DNA from: Mastigamoeba balamuthi
Lineage: Eukaryota; Evosea; Mastigamoebida; Mastigamoebidae
DNA length: 25,157 nucleotides
Assembly: GCA_902651635.1 (NCBI GenBank)
Contig: CACRSC010000236.1
Span: forward strand, 7,223 to 32,379
Direction of reading: 5' to 3'
Below, in pieces: positions 10,701 through 19,351 of this stretch (its first letter is position 1; every line of letters begins with the position of its first letter). Made by a program: the position numbers and the translations under genes. The notes under the pieces were generated by a model. The model made no database searches and was not told where the DNA came from. It worked only from the letters and a program-made list of their open reading frames with translations.

Positions 10701-13700
10701 CAGCTCGCTCTCGCTCTTCCGCGACGCCTCCAGCTGCTCCTGGGACTCTTGCAGGCGCGCTTCGAGAGTCTGAACGTTTTTCTCGAGCTCGTCTACGTGG
10801 CCCTTGAGTTCGTCTCGTTCGTGCTCGAGCCGTTCGACGTTCTTCGTCAGGGAGCCACGCTCGGTCCGTAGTTGCTCAGCCTCAGCGTCTTTGGCCACGA
10901 TTGTCTCGCGCAGCTCCTTCTGCGCCTGCTCGAGCTGAGACACGTGCTTTCTTTCGCTGTCGAGCTCCTGTGTGAGGCTTGCGGATGTTGCGCTCGTCTC
11001 CGTCTGAAGCTCCGCAATCCTCTTCTCCAGTGCCTCGGCACGCGCAGTCTGCTCGTCCCCGGACAGCTGTAGCTCCGCCGCCCTTGCCTCGGTAGCTGCC
11101 TTCTCCGTGTTGGTAGTCTGCAGGGAAGCACGCAGCCCCTGGGTCTCGTCGTTGAGTTGGGACACCTGCTGCTTGAGCTGGTCGATCTCTGTGTCCTTGT
11201 CGCCCATTTGCTTGTCCTTCTCCGTACCCTCGTGCGTGAGCTTGTCGTTTGCTTGCTTGAGCGAATCGATGTCCGCCCGCAGGCCGACAATCACAGCGTC
11301 TTGTTGAGCGCTCGTTGTCTTGTATTCGTCGAGTGACGCCTGCAGTGACTGAATCTTGCTCTCGGACTCGGCCGCCTTGGCATCGCGGTCTTGTTCGGTC
11401 AGCTTGATTGCTGTCTCGGCCTCGGTCAGCTGCTTTGAGCGGCTCTGCAGGGCCTCCTCTGTTTCCGCTGTGCGCTTAGCGAGAGAGTCGCGCTCTGCCT
11501 CGACTTCCGACAGCTTGCCCTCCAGCTCCGAGATCTCGGCGAGGCGCTGCGCGAGCTCTGCGCTCTTCTTCTCGTTCTCGGCCACGGAGTCCTCATGCTG
11601 CTTCTTGAGGGTGTCGTACTCGGACTGCAGTTTCTCGAGGGAAGCCTTGTAGCGGTCTCTCTCGCCTTCGAGCGAGCGGACGAGCTCCTTCAGGGTGTCG
11701 TTCTCGCGCTTAAGGGCTTCCAGTGCCTTCTCGAGCTCTGCGATGCGGTTGCGCAGCGCAGTGAGGTCTGACTCGAGCGACGAGACCTGCGTGCGCAGCT
11801 CCGCCTCGGACTCTGACAGTTGGGATCCGGTCTTGCGAGAGTCCTCGAGTTTCTCCTGCGTCTCTCGCAATCCCGATTCGAGCGCCACGTTGTTCTTCGA
11901 GAGGACGGCATTCTGCTCTTTCTCTCGTTGCACGTCTGCGGCAAGCGCCTCGACTTTCTGACGGAGTTCTTCCGCCTCACGCTCACCAGCAGCGAGTTTC
12001 TCTTCGAGCTCCCGCTTCTCGGAGCTCAGTGCGTCATTATCGGATCTCATCTTCTGAGCTTCCGCGTCTTTCAGAGAAACGGCGTCAGTGTGGGTCTTTT
12101 CGAGATCTGTGACGCGCTGTCTCTCGCCCTCCAGATCCTGCGTGAGGCTCGCGCACTTGTCCCTCGACTCGCCTTCCACCTCCTCGATCCTCTTCTCCAG
12201 AGTGCAAATCCGCGCCGACTGCTCCTCTCCGGCCCTCTGCAGCTCCGCCATCCGCCGCTCTGCGGCCTCCTTCTCGGCTGTCCTTGTCTCCACAGTCTGC
12301 CGCAGTGCTTCCGTGTCCTTGCTCAGCTGCTCAGCTCTGGCCTCCGTCTCGGACAGCTGCTTCGAGCGGCTCTGCAGAGTCTCCTCGGCCTCGGCAGCAC
12401 GCTTGGCCAGACCGTCGCGCTCGGTCTCCACCGCTGTCCTCTTGGCTTCCAGCTCTGCCACCTCTGTCCTGTGCTTTTCCACCAGTTCGGAACGCTTGCG
12501 CTGGCTCTCGGCGTTGGTGTCTGCCACCTGCTGCTTCAAGCCCTCGTTCTCGGTGTGCAGCGCCTCGGACGCCTTCTCCAACTCTGCGACACGGTTGTGC
12601 AGCGAAGAAGCGTCTGACTCGAGCTGTGCAATCTGCTTCGTCTGAGAATCCCTTGTGCTGTCCAACTCTGCGACACGGCTGCGCAGAGAAGCAGACTCTG
12701 ACTCGAGCGAGGCCACCTGTGTTTGCAGTGCTGTCTCCGATTCGCTCAGCTCCCTGCCATTCCTTCGCGACGCTTCTAGCTGCTCTCTGGTCTCTCGCAA
12801 GCTTGTTTCGAGAGCCTCGTAATTCTGCGTAAGAGCGGTCTCTCGCTCTACGTGAAGTTTCAGGTCAGCATCGAGTGCAGTAATCTGCTGTCTGAGACCC
12901 TCTGCCTCACTGTTGCTTGCGCTGATCTTCTCTTCCAGCGTTCGCTTCTCGGAGGAAAGTGATTCTATCTCGCCGCGACGTGCATCGAGACTCTCCTCCA
13001 GTTGAGCAATGCGTGAGCTAAGTGTAGCGGAAGTGCTCTTTGCCTCCTCCTCCACCTGCGCAGTTTTCTTCTGAGCATCCGACAGCTGTCCTCGGAGATC
13101 ATCACGTTCGCGTTCGAGTTGCGCTATCTGCTTCGTCTGAGACTCCTTTGTGCTGTCCAACTCTGCGACACGACTGCGCAGCGACGCACACTCTGACTCG
13201 AGCGATGCCTCCTTTGCTCGCAGTGCTGTCTCCGACTCGCCCAGCTCCTTCCCGCGACTCCGCGACTCCGCCAGCTGCTCCTCTGTCGCGCGCAGCTGTG
13301 CCTCCAGGTCCTCCACGCTCTTGCTCAGCCCTGTGGCCTCCTCTGTCTTGGCCGCCAGCGTTCTCGTCAGCTCCTCGCAGCGACCTCTCTCCTGCTCCAG
13401 CTCGCTGTCCAGCGTCTTGGCCTGTGTCTCGGATTCCTCGAGCTTCGCCCTGAGGTCCTCTGCCTCCTTTGCGCCTGCGCTGAGCTTCTCTTCCAGCTCC
13501 TGCTGCTGCGATTCCTTTGCGGACTGGCTTGCGCGCAGGCTCTCCTCCAGTTCGGCAATGCGGGAATTGAGGGACGCGGAGTTCTTCTGGGCGTCCTCCT
13601 GCGATTGCTGGAGCCTCTGCTGCGTGTCGCTCACTTGTCCTCGGAGATCGTCTCGTTCGTGCTCGAGTTTCCCAATGGTGGAGGTCAGGGATTCCCTCTC

Positions 13701-16415
13701 TGACCTCAGCTTCTCCGCCTCAGCATCTCTGGCTGTGACCGCCGAGCGCAGATCCTTCTGCACCTTCTCGAGCTCCACTACGTGGCTCCTTTCAGTGGCT
13801 AGCTCCTGCGTGAGACTTGCAGAAGTTGCGCTCGACTCGGCTTGAAGAACCTCTATCCTCTGCTCCAGGGACGCGATTCGGGAAGTATGCTCTTCACCTT
13901 CTCTCTGCAGCTCGGTGACCCGCGCAGCAGAAGCCTCGCTCTCGGTTGTCTTCGTCTCTAGCGCCTGTCGTAGCTCCTCAGACTCGCTGCTGATCTTGGT
14001 TGTCTGCTCCGTGAGCACCGCTATCTGTGCGTCCTTGTCCGCGATGGTCTTCTGCTGGCCAGCAATCTCCGACTGCAGAGCGGAAACCTCGGACCGAGTG
14101 GCCTGCAGACTGGCCGAGGCCATTTCGAGGTCTTCTTTGGCTACAGCCAGCTGCTTCTCCGCTCTGGCTTCGTACTGCGCCCTGTCTTGCTCGTACTGCT
14201 GCTGCCTTGCCTCTAGCTCCGCCTGAATGCTCGCAGACCTGCCGGCCTCCTCTGCAATTTGCGCGGTCGCTGCGGTGATCTTCTTCTCGCACTCGGCGAC
14301 GCGCTCCTTCTCTGTCGCAAGGGTCTTCTCCGACTCGCGAAGCTTCTCGGACAGGGCTGTCTTCTCAGACGTGAGCTCTGCCACCCTGGCCTCGTACTGC
14401 GCCCGAGACGCGTCAATCTCTGCTTTCATGCTCTCTAGGGACGCTTTCAGAGAGCCGGAAGTGCTGCGTTCTCTGTCGAGCTCGGCAGACAGCTCCGACA
14501 GCCGCGCCCTCTCGGAGTCGAGGTCTGCCCTACTGCGCGTGAGGCTCTCCTCGAGCTCGGCGTTGCGCTGCTGCGATGAGTCCAGCTGCCTCTGCGCAGT
14601 GTGCAGCGCGCCCTCGAGCTCGGCAATTCTGCGCGTGGAGGAGGCCGAGTCTGACGCTGCCCCCTCTTGCAGCACCGCGATCTGCTTCTCGAGCGACTCG
14701 ACGGCAATTGCCTTCTCCCGCTTTTGATCCTCCAAGTCCCGAAGCTGGGCGGCCTGTGTCTCCGACTCCTTCTGCGCCTTTGTCCGCTCCTCCTGCGACG
14801 CGGCCTTGAGCTCCTCCATCTGCGTATGCATCACTGCTGTCCTGCCCTGCTCCTGCTCGAGGTCGCTCTGCAGCTTGCTCGTCGCGGCAGTGCTCTGCGT
14901 TAGCTGCTCGTCGTGGAGCTTCTGCAGTGCCGAGAGCTGCGCCTCGAGCTCCGAGATCCGCTTTGCCGAGTCCTGCAGCTGCACTTCCTGCTCTGCCCAG
15001 TGCTTCTCGGCTGCCTTGTACTGGTCCTCGATCTCCGCGCGCTGGTGCTCGGCCTGCTGCATCAGCTTCGTCGCCTCCTCGCTGCGCTTTTTCTCCGTCT
15101 CGAGCTCCGTCATTACCTCCTCGACCCAGTTCTCTCCGCGCTTGTGCTGAGGCGAGTCTGCGCCTGGCTGCTGCTGCTGCTGCAAGACAGCCCCCAGGTC
15201 CATTGCCACACGCGTGCGGTCCCGCTTGCGGCGGGCGCGCATCTCCTCTACCTCTGCCTGCAGCTCGTCGCGCTCCTTGGTGACGAGCTCGAGCTCAGCG
15301 CGGAGGTCTTCTGCGCTGGTGGCGGCGTTGATCGACTCGCTGCTCGGCGACTCTGAGCGCGCGACGCCGATACCGACGCCCGAGCCCGAGCCCGAGGCGG
15401 AGGCGGCAGACCCGCTGCCCGACTGGCTGGCTACCTGCGACCGCGAGCTCCCGAAGAGCAGCCGCGAGTGCTTGCGGAACGCCCACGAAGGCGCTGGGTT
15501 CGGCGTTTGTCCCGCGGGAGCCGCGTACGCGTCGTCCTCAGACTGCCCCAGGTGGAAGTGTCAACGCCCAGCGCCCAGGGCCAGTGGATAGGTGGGAGGG
15601 ATCTACGTACGCCGTCTGAGTCATCGTCTGAGCTGAGCCCCGCGTTCCTGTGCATTCGTGGCAAGAAGAGAGTATTAGTGTCAGATCAAAAAATCAAACG
15701 ACATGAATTGAATTGAAATGCAGCGAACTCCTCGAGGATCTCCGAGACGACGCTGACGTAGAGGATGTAGGGGCGGTAGCCCTTCTTCGACGGCTTGATG
15801 GCGACGGGCATGTGCCGCTGGCCGCCGCCGCGGACGTCTGCGAACTCGCTGAGGTTGATGACGCATCTGCCGAGCTTGCCGACGCGGCTGACGGCGCCGG
15901 TGCTCGCGTGCGTCTGGTACTCGACGACCGAGAGCGACATGCGCTTGGGGTCGTACCGCGTGGCGCCCTGGTCGCGCACGAGCGTCGCCAGGACCACGGC
16001 CTCCTCCCTCCACGTGGCGCCGCCAGCGGTCACCGTCTTGGGCGGCGTCTCGCCTGCGTTGACGTGTCGAAGGGGAGAGGAGCGTGAGACGATCTGAGGC
16101 TCTCTGTGCTTCTCGTTCCAGGAAATATGCAGGATCAGATCGAATTGCCCCGATCGGCGCTGCATCTTTAGTGTACCCGCCGTTGTCTGGCGGGCACAGG
16201 GGCACACAGCAGCCAACGGCGGCGCAGACGCTGCATTTTCCACAGGGGCGGGTGGAGGACTAGGGTCGCGGACCGCGGTTCTCGGCCTTGGCGCCGCGCT
16301 TCCACGACATCGAGGCGAGGCTGCAGTCGGGGAGGCCAGTGACCGACTCGATGAGCACGCGGAACCGGTAGCGCGTTCCCTCGCGCTTCTTCTTCTTGAA
16401 GCCTGCTTTGAACAT
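1711..16415 (-). CDS. Giant NT-C2 domain coiled-coil protein (about 4,758 aa)
   Basis: I join five exons: 16415-16274, 16053-15729, 15647-15611, 15542-3440 and 3380-1714, with stop TAG at 1713-1711. All phases match, giving 14,274 coding nt. Exons 1-2 (residues about 13-155) form an N-terminal C2 (NT-C2, EEIG1/EHBP1) domain: a basic start, RFRVLIESVTGLP, SWKRG, WREE, LGRCVINLSEFA and a final strand near YILYVSVVSEI. This domain is known for membrane or Rab-effector attachment and occurs in plant and protist coiled-coil proteins. A Gly/Ser linker and a Q5 tract (near residue 289) follow. A nearly unbroken coiled coil then runs from about residue 305 to 4,430, rich in E, K, Q, L and S. Near the C-terminus are RPPSAA repeats, six 8-residue (K/R)SPR units and a last coiled segment. 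A long tether or scaffold (golgin-, centrosome- or cortex-like) is inference. Splice junctions are predicted, not proven. Confidence 0.8.
2248..2391 (-). repeat. Six tandem 24-bp units coding for (K/R)SPR octapeptides
   Basis: The C-terminal exon of gene B contains six consecutive 8-residue units starting RSPRMDPA, KSPRVEAA, KSPRIDPA, KSPRVDPA, RSPRLSPA and RSPRPEQS. One further SPR (RPRSPRT) lies just upstream. The spacing is exact at 24 bp. Ser-Pro followed by Arg, with a basic residue before it, fits proline-directed kinase sites and resembles neurofilament KSP repeats; phosphorylation or microtubule binding is inference. Confidence 0.85.
2449..2517 (-). repeat. RPPSAA repeats in gene B
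   Basis: Three RPPSAA units separated by short Ser/Gly/Ala spacers follow a run of six serines. They form a disordered linker between the last long coiled coil and the SPR repeats. Confidence 0.75.
5389..5710. repeat. Three-copy block, copy 1 (with 8821-9142 and 12115-12436)
   Basis: About 320 bp recur nearly unchanged at offsets of 3,432 and 6,726 bp, with no indels that I could see. The block encodes a coiled-coil module including LEKRIEEVEGE, AGEEQSARICT and SRSKQLSETEA. The DNA itself is conserved, not only the protein. This points to recent duplication or gene conversion within the gene. Similarity continues past the block for a further 150 bp or so at lower identity. Confidence 0.85.
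5909..6500. repeat. Long near-identical duplication, copy 1 (with 13130-13721)
   Basis: About 590 bp match 13130-13721 at a constant offset of 7,221 bp (2,407 codons), with few scattered differences and no indel seen. The first half, from about 5942, also matches 8171-8470 at offset 2,229. The encoded module contains LEESLRASQSAKESQ and ERGRCEELTRTL. Confidence 0.85.
7413..7544. repeat. Two-copy module (with 9957-10088)
   Basis: About 132 bp recur at 9957-10088 (offset 2,544 bp, 848 codons) with a handful of substitutions. It encodes SESVKSMSERIGTLEADVEE and flanking residues in gene B. Confidence 0.8.
8171..8470. repeat. Shorter third copy of the 5909-6500 block
   Basis: This segment matches the first half of the long duplication at offset 2,229 bp. 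It then carries a 21-bp insertion at about 8425-8450 relative to the other two copies, after which homology resumes. Confidence 0.8.
8821..9142. repeat. Three-copy block, copy 2
   Basis: This is the second copy of the module at 5389-5710, aligned at a constant offset of 3,432 bp with a few substitutions, such as GCTGCCCTTG for GCTGTCCTTG. It is in the same reading frame of gene B. Confidence 0.85.
9957..10088. repeat. Two-copy module, second copy
   Basis: This is the partner of 7413-7544 and is in frame within gene B. Confidence 0.8.
12115..12436. repeat. Three-copy block, copy 3
   Basis: This is the third copy of the module at 5389-5710, at a constant offset of 6,726 bp and in the same frame of gene B. 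Differences are scattered single bases. Confidence 0.85.
13130..13721. repeat. Long near-identical duplication, copy 2
   Basis: This is the partner of 5909-6500 at offset 7,221 bp. The boundaries are gradual: the flanking sequence is still coiled coil but much less alike. Confidence 0.85.
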
Positions 16416-16460
16416 CCTCGGGCGGGGGCAGCGGGTACGGGTAGGAGGGTCCGCTCACAC

Positions 16461-16468
16461 GGGGGTGT
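16461..16468 (-). promoter_or_regulatory. ACACCCCC element upstream of gene B
   Basis: The octamer ACACCCCC on the minus strand lies 46 nt upstream of the gene B ATG. It matches the elements upstream of genes A and D. It sits in a small inverted repeat, CACACnnnnnGTGTG. Function is inferred from recurrence only. Confidence 0.35.
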
Positions 16469-16544
16469 GCGTGGCGGCCCTCGCAGGCGCGTGCGTCGCC
16501 TTTTCCGGACGCTGACTGCGCGTACTTGCCGGTGCGAGGAGTTT

Positions 16545-16550
16545 TTTATT
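16545..16550 (-). terminator. AATAAA, probable poly(A) signal of gene C
   Basis: AATAAA followed by more A residues lies on the minus strand about 290 nt after the stop of the transporter gene and 130 nt before the start of gene B. It could also act as an A-rich core promoter element for gene B; the two roles cannot be separated here. Confidence 0.45.
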
Positions 16551-16840
16551 AGTGTAGCCGCCGCCCCGCGCGATATTTTTCTGTACGGCGAGGCAAATAT
16601 CCTGCATACAAAAATGGCCTATTCGAGGCATCCTGTGCCCGCAAGCCGCGGGTCGCGAGCGGGTTACTGAGTTCGCTGGGGTTCCTTTGAAGCGTCTGTT
16701 GGATGCGGGCACTCTCACGGCGAGAGACTGCCTCTGTCGTCGTCCTCGATACTGGCCGCACGCGTGTTCTCCCTCCTAGCCAGCGTCCCGCACGCGTCCT
16801 TCTCGAGCACCTGTAAGGCAAAGGCAACAGCGACCATTGG

Positions 16841-18389
16841 TCACAGTTGAAAGCACGGGGAGAGGCAGGGGGGGCCGAGAGAGCGTACGGGAGACGCCGA
16901 CTGGCTAACTGGGCTTCGCAGAGACGTGTTCGCGGGGGCGTCCGAGGTCGCGGGCTGGCGCTCCGACGGCATCTCCGGGGCGAGCCACCAGCCGATGAGC
17001 CAGAGCTCGGCGCTGACGGCGAGCATCGCGGGGACGACCGTCAGAGCGCTGCGGAGGTCGCCGCCGGTGGCGTCGCTGACGGCGCCGATGATGGAGGGGC
17101 TGACCGAGTCGCCGAAGAGGTGTATCGAGAGGTTGCAGAGCCCGTTGGAGCGCGACCGCAGCGACGGCGGGACGCTGTTGTTGAGTATCGCGTTGATGGG
17201 CCCGTTGTACCACCAGCCGAAGAACACCGTCGCCGAGAAGAGCACGACGACCGCGGGCCACCCGCCGTCGCCGATCAGGTAGAGCGAGGCGAAGCCGCAG
17301 GCGGTGCTGGCGAGCATCGAGACCGCCGAGACGGCCATCAGCGCGTGGCGGACGCCCAGCCTGCGCAGCAGCTCGCCGGCGTAGCACCCGGCGACGGTGC
17401 CCGCGAGGCCCGCGACGACGACGATGGCCCCGTTGGCCGTGCCGGCCTCGGCGACGCTCATGCCGCGGTAGCGCACGAAGAGCGTCGGCAGCCAGTCAGA
17501 GAAGCCGCCCATGCCGAACGTCACCGCGACGTATCCCGCCGTCGCGAACGCCCAGTTGGGGTTGCTGACGAGCGCCCAGAACTCGCCCAGCAGCGACCTC
17601 GGCCGCTGGCGCGCTGGCGAGGCGCTGGCGGGCTCGGGGGCGTCCATCTCGCCGGGGACGGGCTCGCGGAGGAGCAGCAGGGCGACAGAGACGAGGCCCG
17701 GGGCGCCGAGGAGGAGGAACGTGCGGCGCCAGCCGATGGCCTCGCCGAGGGCGCCGGCGACGCCGTAGCCGAGGGCGGCGCCGACGGGGATGGCGACCAT
17801 GAAGGCGCTGAGCGCGACGCTGCGGTGCTGCGGGGCGAAGAAGTCGCAGAGCAGCGCGGGGCCCAGGGTGCCGAACACGGCCTCGCCCATGCCGAACAGC
17901 ACGCGCGGGACGATCATGGCGCCGAAGCTCCTGCACAGCCCCGTCGCCGACGTCGCCACGGACCACAGGAGGACCCCGACCACGATGAGCACCTGCAGAA
18001 AGGATCGGGTGGATTCCACGTGTGACGTGTTGAGATATTATGCGCCAAGAAGGGAATAATGACGTGAGTAATTCAGATCCGTCATAGTCGGACCTTGCGG
18101 GGCACCAGGCGGCGGTCGGCGATGAGGCCGATGGCGGGGGACACGAGCATGTAGCAGGTAATGAAGGACGTGAAGAGGAAGCCTGGTCCAGGGGGGCGGG
18201 GGGGTTGCCTGCCGTTGGTGCCTGCAGAGGGGCGGCTGGGGGAGGGGGCGCACCCGTCTGGAAGTCGGTGAGGCCCAGCTCGTGCTTGATGAGGTCCTTG
18301 TTGGCGCTGGGTATGTAGCGCGTGAAGTAGTTGAGCAGGTTGATGCCGGTCAGGGCAGCCAGCGCCGTCGCCGACTCCCGTGTGAACAT
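16841..18389 (-). CDS. Spinster-type major facilitator transporter
   Basis: Three exons, 18389-18254, 18182-18094 and 17992-16841, join in phase to 458 aa, a normal length for Spinster (SPNS) transporters. These carriers move lysolipids, sphingosine phosphate or similar solutes across late endosomal, lysosomal or plasma membranes. Visible family features are the TM1 motif NLLNYFTRY (18-25), a motif-A-like GLIADRRLVPRK (64-75), R105 and the TM4 motif GMGEA (109-113), then GPALLCDFF, the AIPVGAALGY stretch and GWRRTF. About twelve hydrophobic segments can be seen. The family usually has Asp where TM1 here has Thr (NYFTRY versus NYMDRY-like), so proton coupling may differ. The introns begin GTGCGC and GTCCGA. 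The C-terminal 40 residues are Ser/Pro-rich and probably cytosolic. Substrate is unknown. The start is the first ATG after the CAG tract; the frame stays open further upstream. Confidence 0.85.
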
Positions 18390-18390
18390 C

Positions 18391-18419
18391 TGCTGCTGCG
18401 ACTGCTGCTGCTGCTGCTG
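18391..18419. repeat. CAG/CTG trinucleotide tract upstream of gene C start
   Basis: An interrupted CAG run on the minus strand ends directly before the chosen ATG of the transporter gene. It would encode a glutamine tract if translation began upstream in the same open frame; otherwise it is 5' leader sequence. It could also mask an acceptor site (GCACAG precedes it). Confidence 0.6.
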
Positions 18420-19351
18420 TGCGAGTGCCCGGTGGGGTGCGAAGCAAGCGATGCTGGATATCGTGTGGATCTGTGGTGAATTTCTGAAAATATCTTGTCC
18501 AAAGCCGTGTGCCGCTTGGTCAACGGTCGGCTCAGGTCGCTCTCTGTTGCTACGCACAGTCCTGATCTCGCACAGTGACAGAGTGAACGCAGAGAAGCCG
18601 CCCAACAGTGCTGAATTTGGAAAGAACTCCCGAAGGTCGAGAATTCAATTGGATCTCTTCAGTTTTTTTTTCTCTCACACAAGTGAATTGCGGCATTATG
18701 TCCCAGCTTAATCTGTGGTGTGTCCTCCGTTCGAGAGGCACTGCCTCGACAATTGCCCCCTCCCTTTGCGTGTGAATGCACTTCTGGAATCCACAAACCG
18801 GCTCTAAGTGTGCCTGCTCACTTCACCAAAAAAGACCGATGGCGCTCTCTAGCACACAATGCGTCTGTGTGGCAGTGCACTGGACCGGACAGACCCGATG
18901 CAACAATCTCTCTTCTCGGGCGGGATTCAGAAATCTCGCCATACGGACCAAGTTTCTCTCGAACTGGCTTCTGCATAACTGAAAAATGGATGGTCCCAGA
19001 AACGGGCATTGGGGTTCACTGTCTCGCCAATGATTCTGGTTCTGGGATATGGAAAAGTAGTGCGTATCTAATTGAATCTCTGATATCTGATAAAGCAGCC
19101 AAAACCCTTCCAGAGCCCGTCCAGCCTCCGCAGTCGCCGCGCGTACCCAGCGCCCCCACAGCCTTGAGGGGCAGAAGCAGCGCGTCTGGAATCGCGCCCT
19201 CGGACAGCCGGGCGGGGGTCCGAGCAGCTGAATTACGGCCCTGAGTCATCGGGGGCGTTGATATCGCAATAAAATACACCCCCTTCAGTGGTGCACAGCA
19301 CGGCACCCACACCCCGTGCGGGGACGCCCCCTACAAGCAGCCGGCAGGCAG
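18420..19351. other. Gene-poor stretch between divergent genes C and D
   Basis: This 0.9-kb segment separates a leftward and a rightward gene and probably holds both promoters. Most of it (18460-19110) is distinctly less GC-rich, with a T9 run near 18664. Open frames cross it on both strands, but none has an ATG start with coding-like composition. A GC-rich patch at about 19120-19250 could be an unrecognised exon. I see no tRNA or other known RNA. Confidence 0.5.
19268..19283 (+). promoter_or_regulatory. AATAAAAT-ACACCCCC element upstream of gene D
   Basis: An A-rich TATA-like stretch (ATAAAATA, 19269-19276) runs directly into ACACCCCC (19276-19283), 69 nt upstream of the gene D ATG. The octamer is shared with the upstream regions of A and B. 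The AATAAA at 19268 could instead be a poly(A) signal for an unseen plus-strand transcript. Confidence 0.35.

Larger units (their letters stand above)
16416..16840. other. Intergenic: 3' flank of gene C and 5' flank of gene B
   Basis: No coding frame here is convincing on either strand. The left part (16416-16540) is the presumed 5' leader and promoter of giant gene B and holds an ACACCCCC element. The right part is the 3' flank of the transporter gene and is less GC-rich between about 16540 and 16630. Confidence 0.55.

Noticed and set aside
15686-16243. Stand-alone gene starting at the ATG at 16243
   Set aside because: Its first 60 or so codons do not fit an NT-C2 domain, whereas splicing 16274 to 16053 completes the domain with the exon at 16415.
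18720-19244. Plus-strand frame of 174 codons in the gene-poor stretch
   Set aside because: It has no ATG start and low GC unlike neighbouring exons, and I recognise no domain.
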